Below are positions 10,101 through 17,023 of a stretch of DNA of 64,000 nucleotides, piece by piece. The translations under genes were made by a program, and so were the position numbers. The DNA is from Frateuria_A yonginensis (lineage in GTDB: Bacteria > Pseudomonadota > Gammaproteobacteria > Xanthomonadales > Rhodanobacteraceae), in contig NZ_JBBBNY010000002.1 of the NCBI RefSeq assembly GCF_037137055.1, positions 372,001 through 436,000 on the forward strand. Direction: 5' to 3'. Numbering within the stretch: position 1 is the stretch's first letter; each line of letters opens with the position of its first letter. The notes beneath the pieces were generated by a model. It did not search any database and was not told the origin of the DNA. It saw only the letters and a program-made list of their open reading frames with translations.

Positions 10101-10127
10101 CGGGCGATGGAGGCGGTCAATGGCTGA
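4176..10127 (+). CDS. chpA: Hybrid chemotaxis histidine kinase ChpA
   Basis: A 1983-residue CheA-type kinase of the Pil-Chp pathway. In order: a degenerate N-terminal FimL/Hpt-like region around H49-H51; a second degenerate one (DEVSGALRML, about residues 490-500); a canonical Hpt with HTLKGSG at H732; a half-degenerate HTLHG at H916; a canonical HTLKGGA at H1246; a dimerisation/ATPase core from about 1370 with the N-box EHMLRNAIAHGIE near 1557; a CheW domain from about 1690; and a C-terminal receiver with D1906 (LLDIEMP). Acidic, alanine/proline-rich linkers separate the Hpt domains. The ATG at 4176 has AAGAGGGG upstream and is preferred to the in-frame ATG at 4140. The stop overlaps the next gene. 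Confidence 0.95.
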   Translation: MRLQDHIDFTTLQWVKPELDETLARAREALESFVDNPGKHEIMRACVDHLHQVQGTLRMVELYGAAMVAEEMETLAICLLEDHVRQREEAFGALMRGLMQLPDYLERLSGGHRDVPVVLLPLLNDLRASRDQQALSEAALFNPNLEQALPVQAPGAQGEVNVAAQRAAVTELRLRFQQQLLAWFRGQNAAQQLVGMRDTLLAIAGRCWTVPGRRLWWIAAGALEGLEQGMLKSHAAEIRQLIGKVDRNIRQLIEQGEASLRGGDADELAAKLLYIVAQARQASPQMALLKQTYRLDSLLPEAAELEHARGSMSGHNRALLDSVSKALKEDLLRVKEALDLFLRQPDPDPAQLGAQGEVLERVGDTLGMLALAVPRRVVNEQRRVLEEIAHKVRAPEEGVLLDVAGALLYVESSLDDHIESLGADDNLASESLAVDEDTAPALPRSEARSILATLMQEAIANTAKVKEAIVAFVEAGWDLAQLEGTPALMDEVSGALRMLSAPRPAELAEGIGRYVWNEMLVDRRVPGSAQMDHLADALAALEYYLEAAREHRGGLEHILDVAEHSLGSLGYWPLPAARAAEAYQPPVRAPEPVPAPAIDAAAPALSEPVSVADGDDLTSLLIGHSEPLQTPAHELAGLRLAQTEPTAAPGTAEDAGDWIEIEEEVVEEVPAADALAGNAGFQLGTEGIDDDIREIFLEEMQEEIDNLRGAQQTWLADPTQLAALTPIRRSFHTLKGSGRLVGASVLGEFAWKVENMLNRVLDATIQPHEGVQALVQAAIDALPQLLLALKGEGTPSAPLAAIMATADRLAAGEMAQISDHAAPATETVRRVVRRRVPRLDVAAEAVPAAAHTDHTAVSAPPPPTDAIPLPVMPPVDPVLLEILRSEVAQYLQTIRAALARADGELRVDDALLRAVHTLHGAIAMVDIPLLTQLLSPLESLLKRLRAAAAPLSEEGTHLLAQSADVVDHVMAQFDAPDPQLPSVDALTARLAELRDAQPEPKVAHVLFDPHAEELPTELPGENVAAAALDAGMDHALGEPEAAPEPAAEDEHDAYAGELLAALDAFELDTGESDTTESALDITDDEQNLATLLDDLLNEPEDVLPAGQDESAAPPEPELSDPGLAAPEEAVDTAGVEDDIVIDGDIAEASPADGAPVAPELAADTGETPSPAVEEPEQATEEVAAHDDAPEATAPATPWVGQIDPDLLEIFTEEAHELLDHADGLLAQWRAEPTEMAHAAGLQRDLHTLKGGARIAGLVPVGDLTHAIETLLEKPVGERDVAALIGALEAGFDTLHALVKRVSQGQPIEYPQALIDRFLAMAGHDRLAEEAAPSGSAPVAAPPVPAAPLPELLPELLSDREEEARSPQEQIRVRAELLDDLVNHAGEVAIYRSRLEQQVAGYRFNLVELDQTVQRLRSQLRMLEIETEAQIIARYQREHREAGMSVFDPLELDRFSQLQQYSRALAESVSDLVSIQNMLDELTRQAETLLIQQSRVSAELQDGLLRTRMLPFDTMVPNLRRTLRQAAQEEGKSAQLYVEGAHGEMDRNLLDRIKAPFEHMLRNAIAHGIETPAERRKAGKPEEGAVRIRVAREATEVVVRVSDDGRGLDREAIRARAIERGLLRPDARPSDDQLLSLITQTGFSTASQVTQLAGRGVGMDVVANEIKQLGGSLAIESQPGQGTTFVLRLPFTLAVTQAIVVRLGESSFAIPMTSVQGVARIDPDELAERLAQDNPSFDYNGEAYGIHDLSELLGLPPGHGGEDEQVPLLLTRTGDLRAAIRIDGVVGSREIVVKSVGPQVSSVPGVLGATIMGDGSVLVILDLPPLVRHGIARREQRLAEGLAAVQVPVVEEPRAKPLVMVVDDSITMRKVTGRVLERHDYEVATAKDGIDALEKLHERVPDMMLLDIEMPRMDGYELATQMKADPRLREVPIIMITSRTGDKHRQRAFDIGVDRYLGKPYQEAELLAQIAEVLEQRAMEAVNG

Positions 10128-11763
10128 GGCGGTACCGGCGGTCGCGCTGCTGTTCGACGATGCGGGCCTGGGGGAACAGCTGCGCACCGCGCTGAGCGAG
10201 CGCGGCGCGCGCATCGTCCACGAAGGCCCGCTGTCCGGCCTCAGCCGTGAGCTGGTCGCTTCGCTCGACGCCGACGTCATGGTGGTCAACCTGGACGACG
10301 AGGACGACGGCGCGCTCGATCGCCTGGACGAGGCGCTGGACGGCGATCGCCCGCGCGTGGTGTTCAACGATGCCCAGGCCAGCCGTGCGCTGCAGGGCTG
10401 GGATCGCGCGCGCTGGGCCCGGCACCTGGCAATGAAGGTGCTCGCGGCAGGCGACGCGGATCCGCCGCGTCCGCCGGCCGTCGAACCGGTCGCCGAGGCG
10501 GCGCCGGTGCCGGTGGTGGCGCCACCGGTCGCGGTCGCCGACGAAACCCCCGCCCCGCCCGCGGAGGACGAGGAGGCGCGCCAGGCTGCCGCGTCCGAAA
10601 CGCTGGCTGCCGAGCTCGAAGCGCTGCTCGCCTCTGACACGACGGTGGCGGACGCGGAGGATTTCGGCTCGGGCCTCAACTATGCCGCGGGGGAGGGCAG
10701 CCTCCTGCATGACGGGGATTTCGGCGCGCCACCGGAAGACGATGCGGTCGAAACGATCGCGCCGGTCGAGGCCGCGCGCGAGCCGGAGCCCGAACCGGTC
10801 GCCGTGGCAGCTGCCGCCGAACCGGTGACGGAGCCGGTGGCCAGAGGTTCGTTCCAGCTCGACCATCTGGAGCTGGCGCCGCTGGACGATGCGCAGGTGG
10901 CGACCGTCCCGCGCGCCGCGAGCGCGGCGCCCGCCGCGACGCGCGTCTCCGACAGCTGGACGCTGCTCGATCCGGACACGCCGGCGGAAACCACCAGCGG
11001 CGAGGCCGCGAGTCCCGCGATGTTCGGGATCCAGAAAATGAGCGCGGCCGACTTCCTCGCGCCCGAGGGGGAGGCCGCCGAATCGCCGATCAAGCCGGGC
11101 CTCAGCCTCGAGCTGGTGTCCATGGAAGAGGCGATCGCACCGCAACACTACGAGCCCGCGCCGCAGGCCTCCGACGAGGCCGCAGAGCCCCTGTCGAGGC
11201 TGGTGGTGCTGGGCGCCACCACGGAAAGCACCGAATCGGTCGGCCAGTTCCTCGCCGCCCTGCCGGCCGGGCTGCCCGTCGTGGTACTGCACACCCAGCA
11301 TCTCGCCGGTCGGCCGGCGGACGGGCTGGTGGACTACTTCGCCGCGCAGTGCGCATTGCCGGTGCGGCTGGCCGAGACGGGCATGCGCGTGCGTGCGGGC
11401 GAGGTGGTCGTGGTGCCTTCCGATCGCCAGGTCCGCCTGCAGCGCGACGGCACCGTGGAGCTCGACCCGGTGGCCGGTGACGCCGCGCACGTTCCCTCGA
11501 TCGATGCCAGCTTCACCCTGGCGGCGAGTACCTTCGGCCGCGAGGTCGTCGCGATCGTGTTCGCCGGGCGGTCCACCGATGCGGTGGGCGGTTGCCAGGC
11601 GGTCCACGACCGCGGTGGCCAGGTGTGGGTGGAGGCGGTCGGCGGCGCGCACGCGTCCGACATGGTCAGCGGCGTCCTGGCCGAGCGGTTGTCCCATTAC
11701 GCGGGTACGCCGCGCGAGCTGGCCGCGCGCCTGGCCGAGCATTTCCTGGAAGGTGAGCGATGA
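10120..11763 (+). CDS. chpB: CheB-like protein of the Pil-Chp cluster, probably catalytically dead
   Basis: A 547-residue protein in the position of chpB. The N-terminus (about 1-110) looks like a divergent receiver (VALLFDDAG, VMVVNLDDED). An alanine/proline/glutamate-rich linker follows to about residue 350. The C-terminus (about 360-545) has the CheB methylesterase layout: GATTES where active enzymes have GASTGG, a QH at residues 393-394, and D487 in AGRSTDAVGG. The catalytic serine is therefore threonine (T367) while the histidine and aspartate positions look kept. Either it does not demethylate PilJ, or it works in an unusual way. It overlaps chpA by 8 bases and chpC by 4, so the three are coupled. 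Confidence 0.8.
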   Translation: MAEAVPAVALLFDDAGLGEQLRTALSERGARIVHEGPLSGLSRELVASLDADVMVVNLDDEDDGALDRLDEALDGDRPRVVFNDAQASRALQGWDRARWARHLAMKVLAAGDADPPRPPAVEPVAEAAPVPVVAPPVAVADETPAPPAEDEEARQAAASETLAAELEALLASDTTVADAEDFGSGLNYAAGEGSLLHDGDFGAPPEDDAVETIAPVEAAREPEPEPVAVAAAAEPVTEPVARGSFQLDHLELAPLDDAQVATVPRAASAAPAATRVSDSWTLLDPDTPAETTSGEAASPAMFGIQKMSAADFLAPEGEAAESPIKPGLSLELVSMEEAIAPQHYEPAPQASDEAAEPLSRLVVLGATTESTESVGQFLAALPAGLPVVVLHTQHLAGRPADGLVDYFAAQCALPVRLAETGMRVRAGEVVVVPSDRQVRLQRDGTVELDPVAGDAAHVPSIDASFTLAASTFGREVVAIVFAGRSTDAVGGCQAVHDRGGQVWVEAVGGAHASDMVSGVLAERLSHYAGTPRELAARLAEHFLEGER

Positions 11764-12266
11764 GCGAACAACCCCTGCCGCGCGAGATCCGCTGCGTGCT
11801 GGTGCCGGTCGGCCAGCTGCGCCTGCTGTTGCCCAATGCCACCGTGGCCGAGGTGATCACCCTGCCGACGCCCGAACCGGTGCAGGGCGCTCCCGAGTGG
11901 CTGCTCGGGCGCATCGCCTGGCGCGGCTGGCGCGTACCGCTGGTCGCCTTCACCAAGCTTGCCGGCGCGCCGGAGGGCGACGCCGAACTCACCGTGCGCG
12001 TGGCCGTGCTCAAGGCGCCCGGCGGCAATGCCAGGCTGCCGTTCATCGCCGTGCTGACCCAGGGCTTTCCGCGCCTGACCACGCTCAATGCCGAGCTGGT
12101 CATCCCCACGCACGACGGCACGCCGCTGCCGCCCGGGGTCAAGGCGCAGGTGCTGGTGCGCGACGACATCGCAGTGATCCCGGACCTCGAAGGCATCGAG
12201 CAGGAGCTGGCGCGCCTGCTGGACACGGCGCACGAGCCGGTCGAGCAGGCAAGCGAAGTCGGCTGA
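11760..12266 (+). CDS. chpC: CheW-like protein ChpC
   Basis: A 168-residue CheW-domain protein (CVLVPVGQLRLLLPNATVAE, then LLGRIAWRGWRVPLVAF) ending the Pil-Chp operon. In P. aeruginosa ChpC is a second coupling protein that links further receptors to ChpA. The start ATG shares ATGA with the end of chpB. The gene converges on rsmE, and its stop sits on one shoulder of a small hairpin shared by both genes. Confidence 0.88.
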   Translation: MSEQPLPREIRCVLVPVGQLRLLLPNATVAEVITLPTPEPVQGAPEWLLGRIAWRGWRVPLVAFTKLAGAPEGDAELTVRVAVLKAPGGNARLPFIAVLTQGFPRLTTLNAELVIPTHDGTPLPPGVKAQVLVRDDIAVIPDLEGIEQELARLLDTAHEPVEQASEVG

Positions 12267-12284
12267 ACCGCCCGCGGCGGTCAG
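12263..12284. terminator. Small hairpin between convergent chpC and rsmE
   Basis: The arms ACCGCC (12267-12272) and GGCGGT (12276-12281) form a perfect stem with a 3-base loop; outer CTG/CAG can extend it around one bulged A. It occupies the whole gap between the two convergent stop codons. There is no T-run on either strand, so efficient intrinsic termination is uncertain. Confidence 0.35.
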
Positions 12285-13018
12285 CCCAGATCCCCGTGCA
12301 GGGCCTGCAGCGCGGCCAGCGCCGCCAGGCCGGCCGTTTCCGTGCGCAGGATGCGCGGTCCCAGCACCAGGCCATCGAAGCCGGACGCACGCAGCGCGGC
12401 GGTGTCCCGCTCGCCGAGGCCGCCTTCCGGTCCGACCACCAGCAGCCCCCCGGCCGCACCGAAGGCGAGCGCGCGTGCGGAGCGGTCGCCTTCGGGCAGC
12501 AACGCCAGGCGCAACGCGCCATCCCGCGGCAGGCCGGCCAGCCAGGCTTCCAGCGGCTGGGTGGGCAGCACCACCGGCAGGCGGGCGCGTCCGCTCTGCT
12601 CGCAGGCGCTGGCAGCCACGGCCCGCCAGTGGGCCAGGCGCTTTTCCGCGCGCATTGCGTCCAGCCTGACCTCCGAACGCTCGGTCAGCAGCGGCACGAT
12701 GCACGCGACGCCGAGTTCGGTCGCCTTCTGCACGATCAGGTCCATCTTCTCGCCACGGGCGACACCCTGGGCCAGGGTCAGCCGCAGCGGCGATTCGTTG
12801 GCGACCACCCGTGCCGCCGCGACCCGCGCGCGTACCTCGCGTTTGCCGACGGCCGTGAGCGAGGCCGCGTAGTCGTGGCCGTCCCCGTTGAACAGCACCA
12901 GCGGGTCGCCTTCGCCCATGCGCAGCACGCGCGCCACGTGTTCGCCCGCCTGCGCCGGCAGCGCCAGTTCCAGCCCGGTCGCCAGCGGTTGATCGACATG
13001 GATGCGGATGGTGCGCAT
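12281..13018 (-). CDS. rsmE: 16S rRNA (uracil-1498-N3)-methyltransferase RsmE
   Basis: A 245-residue SPOUT-class methyltransferase that uses SAM to methylate U1498 of 16S rRNA. An N-terminal PUA-like domain (VLRMGEGDPLVLFNGDGH) is followed by the knotted catalytic domain with KATELGVACIVPLLTERSEV, VGPEGGLGERD and LGPRILRTETA, the RsmE SAM-binding signatures. In E. coli rsmE lies directly next to gshB; here the whole Pil-Chp cluster sits between them. Confidence 0.96.
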   Translation of the reverse strand: MRTIRIHVDQPLATGLELALPAQAGEHVARVLRMGEGDPLVLFNGDGHDYAASLTAVGKREVRARVAAARVVANESPLRLTLAQGVARGEKMDLIVQKATELGVACIVPLLTERSEVRLDAMRAEKRLAHWRAVAASACEQSGRARLPVVLPTQPLEAWLAGLPRDGALRLALLPEGDRSARALAFGAAGGLLVVGPEGGLGERDTAALRASGFDGLVLGPRILRTETAGLAALAALQALHGDLG

Positions 13019-13105
13019 GGAACGCTCGCGGCAAAAGCGGAAGCTTAACCGGACCGCGCGGTCTGCCTACATGAACCGTCGCGGGGGCGCCTGCGCGGGG
13101 ACGCA

Positions 13106-13459
13106 TTGCCTGCGGGCCGGCATGGGCGCAGCATGACCGTGCCGCCGCACGGGATCGCCGTCATGCCTTCGCTTGGCTCCGCTCTGGTCGTCACCCTCCT
13201 GCTGAGTGGTCCGGCACTCGGCCAGGTTGCTGCTCCGCCACCAGCCGCCGCCCGGGATGCGACGGCGCCGAAGGAAGGATCGCCGGAGCTCCGGGACTGC
13301 CTGCCCGCCACCGACAGCCGGATGGCCGCGGCGCGTGGGGTGTGCCTCCCGGTGGTCGGACGCAGCTACAGCCAGGACGACTTGCGGCGCACCGGGGCGC
13401 GCGATACCGCACACGCCCTGGGTCGGCTCGACCCGAGCATCACGGTGCAAGGACACTGA
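13106..13459 (+). CDS. Small secreted protein with a TonB-plug-like segment
   Basis: A 117-residue protein of unknown function. A hydrophobic stretch (ALVVTLLLSGPALG) looks like a signal peptide. Using the first ATG gives an n-region with two arginines; ATGs at 13133 and 13163 are alternatives. The mature part has two cysteines (RDCLPA, GVCLPV), then SYSQDDLRRTGARDTAHALG. That segment resembles the start of the plug of TonB-dependent receptors, but no barrel follows. It could be a receptor remnant or a lineage-specific periplasmic protein. It is divergent from rsmE and converges on bioA. Confidence 0.55.
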   Translation: MPAGRHGRSMTVPPHGIAVMPSLGSALVVTLLLSGPALGQVAAPPPAAARDATAPKEGSPELRDCLPATDSRMAAARGVCLPVVGRSYSQDDLRRTGARDTAHALGRLDPSITVQGH

Positions 13460-13473
13460 GCGGCAGCCCCGGG

Positions 13474-14844
13474 TCAGGCGACGGCCCGCTCGATGCCGGC
13501 GGTCGCCACGTCGACCAGGTGATCGATCTGCGCCGTGTCCACCACATAGGGCGGCATGAAGTAGACCACGTTGCCGAGGGGGCGCAGCAGGGCCGCGTGC
13601 TCGAGGCCATGCAGGTACACGCGCAGGCCGCGCCGCTCGCCGGCCGGCCATGGTCTCCGCGTGCGCTTGTCCGCGACCAGCTCGACCGCGGCGATCATGC
13701 CGGTCTGCCGCACGTCCCCCACGTGGGGATGGTCGCGCAGCGGTGCGAGCCGCTGCGCCAGGTGCGCGGCCAGCACGCGGTTGCGCTCCAGCACCGGTTC
13801 GTCGCGGAAGATCGCAAGCGTCTCCAGTGCCACCCGGCAGGCCAGCGGGTTGCCGGTGTAACTGTGCGAATGCAGGAAGGCCTTGCCGGCGTTGTATTCG
13901 GCGTAGAACGCCGCATACACCGCCTCGGTGGTCAATACCGCCGAGAGCGGCAGGAACCCGCCGGTGAGGCCCTTGGACAGGCACATGAAGTCCGGCCGGA
14001 CGCGGGCGCTCTCGCAGGCGAACAGCGTACCGGTGCGCCCGAAGCCCACCGCGATCTCGTCGGCGATGAAGTGCACGTCGAACTCGTCGCACAGCCGGCG
14101 CAGGCCGGCCAGGTAGTCCGGGTGGTACATGCGCATGCCGCCCGCGCACTGCACCAGCGGCTCGACGATCACCGCGCAGGTCTCGTGCGCGTGGCGCTCG
14201 AGCAGCGCGCGCAACTCGCCCAGGCGGCGGGCCGCCAGCTGCGCCGGCGACTCGCCCGGCTCGCCCTCGTAGGCGTCCGGCGAGGGCGCCAGGATCGGCG
14301 TCAGCAGCAGCGGCGCGTAGGTCTTGCGGTACAGCGCCACGTCGCTCACCGACAACGCGCCCAGCGTCTCGCCGTGGTAGCTGCCGGTCAGCGCGATGAA
14401 GCGCGTCTTCTCGCCGTGACCCTGGTTGAGCCAGTAGTGGAAGCTCATCTTCAGCGCCACTTCGATCGCCGCCGAGCCGTTGTCGGCAAAGAAGACCCGC
14501 TCCAGTCCCGGCGGCGTGATGCGCACCAGCGCCTCGGCCAGCTCGATCGCCGGCGCGTGGGTGAAACCGGCGAAGATCACGTGCTCCAGGCGCTGGGCCT
14601 GGTCGGCGAGCGCCGCGGCGAGCCGCGGATTGGCGTGGCCGAACAGGTTGGTCCACCAGGAACTGATGCCGTCCAGGTACCGGCGTCCGTCGGCGTCGAT
14701 CAGCCAGGCGCCTTCGCCGCGGACGATCGGCACCATGGGAATGCTTTCGTGGTCCTGCATCTGCGTGCACGGGTGCCAGACATGTCGCAGATCGCGTGCA
14801 GCCAGGGCGGCGTTGCCTGTGCGGGCGGGGAGAAGCGTACTCAT
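13474..14844 (-). CDS. bioA: Adenosylmethionine-8-amino-7-oxononanoate aminotransferase BioA
   Basis: A 456-residue class III aminotransferase of biotin synthesis. It transfers an amino group from SAM to KAPA to give DAPA, using PLP. Signatures are HVWHPCTQMQDH, LDGISSWWTNLFGH, FFADNGSAAIEVALKM, FIADEIAVGFGRTG and the PLP lysine K291 in CLSKGLTGG. The frame is open further upstream to 14907, but the ATG at 14844 gives the family-typical start and avoids overlap with the gspN coding region. No other biotin gene is adjacent. Confidence 0.95.
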   Translation of the reverse strand: MSTLLPARTGNAALAARDLRHVWHPCTQMQDHESIPMVPIVRGEGAWLIDADGRRYLDGISSWWTNLFGHANPRLAAALADQAQRLEHVIFAGFTHAPAIELAEALVRITPPGLERVFFADNGSAAIEVALKMSFHYWLNQGHGEKTRFIALTGSYHGETLGALSVSDVALYRKTYAPLLLTPILAPSPDAYEGEPGESPAQLAARRLGELRALLERHAHETCAVIVEPLVQCAGGMRMYHPDYLAGLRRLCDEFDVHFIADEIAVGFGRTGTLFACESARVRPDFMCLSKGLTGGFLPLSAVLTTEAVYAAFYAEYNAGKAFLHSHSYTGNPLACRVALETLAIFRDEPVLERNRVLAAHLAQRLAPLRDHPHVGDVRQTGMIAAVELVADKRTRRPWPAGERRGLRVYLHGLEHAALLRPLGNVVYFMPPYVVDTAQIDHLVDVATAGIERAVA

Positions 14845-14894
14845 CCGGCTATGATCCGTCTTGCGGGATGGCCGCTCAAGCGCATCGAAGCTCC

Positions 14895-15677
14895 GTGAAA
14901 CCTTCACGTACCGCCTGGCTGTTCGTCGCCCTGGCGTTGCTGCTCGCCGTGGCGCTGGTGCTGTTCCTGCCGGCGCGATGGCTGCTGCCCTGGCTGCAGC
15001 CGCGGCTGCACGGACTGTCGCTGGAGGGGGTACACGGGCTGGTCTGGAACGGCAGCGCCGAGCGCCTGCTCGGGCCGGACGGGCGCCCGCTCGGACGGCT
15101 GCGCTGGCAGCTTTCGCGCCGCGCGCTGTGGGGAGACGTGGATCTGGACCTGGCGCTCGACGGGCCGCAGCTCACCGCCCACGGCCGCCTGCAGCGCGAT
15201 GCACAGGGGCGTCTGCTGTGGCGGGGGGTGACCGCGCAGCTCGACCTTGCCGACTGGACGGGCGAGGCAGTCACCCCGCTGGGCCGCCCGCAGGGCCGGC
15301 TCGACATCACGTTGCCGCGCGTGCTGCTGCAGGGCGGCTGGCCACTCGCGTTGCAGGGCCAGGTCCATTGGCACGACGCCGCCATGCGCACCCGCGGCGG
15401 CGGCGTCGCACTCGGCGATCTCACCATGGCGCTGGAGGGCGCCAATGGCGTGCTGCAGGGGCGGCTGCGCGACGACGGCGACGGTCCGCTCGCCGCCGAC
15501 GGCCGCTGGCAGGCCAGTTCCCTCGGATGGCGCCTGGACCTGCGCCTGCAGCCGCGCAGCGCCGACACCCGGTTGCGCCACTGGCTGGCGCGCCTCGGGC
15601 CGCCGGCCGCCGACGGCTCGGTGCAACTGCATCGCCGCGGCGGCCTGGCCGCGGCCGTACCGGGAACCTCGCCATGA
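14895..15677 (+). CDS. gspN: Type II secretion system protein N (GspN-like)
   Basis: About 260 residues with one N-terminal membrane anchor (WLFVALALLLAVALVLF) and a periplasmic beta-rich domain, as in GspN/PilO-like inner-membrane proteins of type II secretion. Recognisable features are LVWNGSAERL and GRLDITLPRVLLQGGWPLAL. The start is uncertain: GTG at 14895 gives a compact anchor, while ATG at 14868 adds nine residues. No other gsp gene is in the window; in xanthomonads gspN can lie apart from the main cluster. The stop overlaps the next gene in ATGA. Confidence 0.75.
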   Translation: MKPSRTAWLFVALALLLAVALVLFLPARWLLPWLQPRLHGLSLEGVHGLVWNGSAERLLGPDGRPLGRLRWQLSRRALWGDVDLDLALDGPQLTAHGRLQRDAQGRLLWRGVTAQLDLADWTGEAVTPLGRPQGRLDITLPRVLLQGGWPLALQGQVHWHDAAMRTRGGGVALGDLTMALEGANGVLQGRLRDDGDGPLAADGRWQASSLGWRLDLRLQPRSADTRLRHWLARLGPPAADGSVQLHRRGGLAAAVPGTSP

Positions 15678-16459
15678 ACTGCGACCTCGGACAGGCGCTC
15701 GACGCCGCGCGCGAAGCGGCAGCCGCGGCGGCGGAGATCCTCCGCCATTACTGGAACCGCGGGGTCGCCGTGGAGTGGAAGCCCGACGCCACGCCGGTCA
15801 CCGCCGCCGACCGCGAGGCCGAGCGCGCGATCCGCGCGGTGTTGTCCAAGGCCTTGCCACAGGCCGCCATCTACGGCGAGGAGTACGGCCTGGAGGGCTC
15901 GCGCGAGGGCCTGCTCTGGTTGGTCGATCCGCTGGACGGCACCAAGAGCTTCGTGCGGCGCACGCCGTTCTTCTCCACGCAGATCGCACTGATGGACCGG
16001 GGCGAACTGTTGCTCGGCGTGTCCTGCGCGCCGGTCTACGGCGAAACCTTCTGGGCCCGCACCGGCCAGGGCGCCTGGTTCGACGGCGAGCGCGTGCAGG
16101 TGGCCGGTACGAGCGCGCTGGCGCAGGCGTCGCTGTCGATCGGCAACGTGCGCACGCTCACCGGCGACGCGCGCTGGGACGCGCTGGGGGGATTGATTCG
16201 CGACAGCAGCCGCATTCGCGGCTACGGCGACTTCTGCCACTATCACCTGCTTGCGCGCGGCAGCCTGGACCTGGTCATCGAGTCGGACGTCAACATTCTC
16301 GACATCGCCGCGCTGGCGGTGATCGTGCGCGAGGCGGGCGGGGTCTTCACCGATCTCCAGGGCCGCGCCCCCGGGCTGGCGACCACCAGCGTGCTCGCCG
16401 GCGTGCCGGCGATCCACGCGCTGGCGCTTGAACGGCTGCATGACATTCCCAACGGCTAG
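15674..16459 (+). CDS. Inositol monophosphatase family protein (HisN-like phosphatase)
   Basis: A 261-residue Mg-dependent, lithium-sensitive-type phosphatase fold. Metal-binding motifs are GEEYG (about residues 70-74), WLVDPLDGTKSF (82-93) and, further on, VNILDIAALAVIVREAGG. The segment RGYGDFCHYHLLARGSLD resembles HisN-type histidinol-phosphatases, where a GDF-x-x-Y pattern is usual. The substrate cannot be fixed from sequence: histidinol phosphate, inositol phosphate and other sugar phosphates are candidates. Its start overlaps the gspN stop (ATGA), and it runs in the same direction as nudE and cysQ. Confidence 0.8.
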   Translation: MNCDLGQALDAAREAAAAAAEILRHYWNRGVAVEWKPDATPVTAADREAERAIRAVLSKALPQAAIYGEEYGLEGSREGLLWLVDPLDGTKSFVRRTPFFSTQIALMDRGELLLGVSCAPVYGETFWARTGQGAWFDGERVQVAGTSALAQASLSIGNVRTLTGDARWDALGGLIRDSSRIRGYGDFCHYHLLARGSLDLVIESDVNILDIAALAVIVREAGGVFTDLQGRAPGLATTSVLAGVPAIHALALERLHDIPNG

Positions 16460-16468
16460 AATCGAACG

Positions 16469-17023
16469 ATGCGCAAGCCACCGATCATCCACGCCACCCG
16501 CGAATGCGTCGACAGCCGCTTCCTGCACGTCGAGCAGCTGGACCTCGAATTCTCCAACGGCGAGCGGCGCACCTACGAGCGGCTGCGCGCCAGCGGGCTG
16601 GGCGCGGTGATCATCGTGCCGATGCTCGACGAGGACACCGTGCTGCTGGTGCGCGAATACGGCGCCGGCGTGGGCCGCTACGAGCTTTCGCTGCCCAAGG
16701 GACGGCTCGACCAGGACGAGACCGCCGAGCAGGGCGCCAACCGCGAGCTGAAGGAAGAGATCGGCTACGGCGCCAACCGCCTGAAGATCCTGCACAACCT
16801 GTCGCTGTCGCCCGGCTACATGACGCACATGGCGCACGTGGTGATCGCACAGGACCTTTACCCCGAACGCCTGCCCGGCGACGAACCAGAGGAGTTGGAC
16901 GTGGTGCCATGGAAGCTTTCCGAGCTGCACACCCTGATCGCGCGTGAGGACGTGACCGAGGGCCGTTCCATCGCCGCGCTGTTCATGGCGCGCGAGTACC
17001 TGGCCGGGAGGTTCCAGCCATGA
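16469..17023 (+). CDS. nudE: ADP compounds hydrolase NudE
   Basis: A 184-residue Nudix hydrolase acting on ADP-ribose, Ap3A and NADH-type substrates. The Nudix box starts at GRLDQDETAEQGANRELKEE and continues IGY, fitting GX5EX7REUXEEXGU. SLSPGYMTHMAHVVIAQDLY after it is typical of NudE. It sits between two inositol-monophosphatase-type genes and overlaps cysQ by 4 bases; nudE-cysQ pairing is known in gammaproteobacteria. Confidence 0.92.
   Translation: MRKPPIIHATRECVDSRFLHVEQLDLEFSNGERRTYERLRASGLGAVIIVPMLDEDTVLLVREYGAGVGRYELSLPKGRLDQDETAEQGANRELKEEIGYGANRLKILHNLSLSPGYMTHMAHVVIAQDLYPERLPGDEPEELDVVPWKLSELHTLIAREDVTEGRSIAALFMAREYLAGRFQP

Noticed and set aside
4107..10679. Very long minus-strand open frame antisense to chpA (about 2190 codons)
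   Set aside because: It mirrors the codon bias of a high-GC gene; its protein is low-complexity and rich in H, R, Q, L, A and V with no domain. chpA on the other strand has clear domains throughout.
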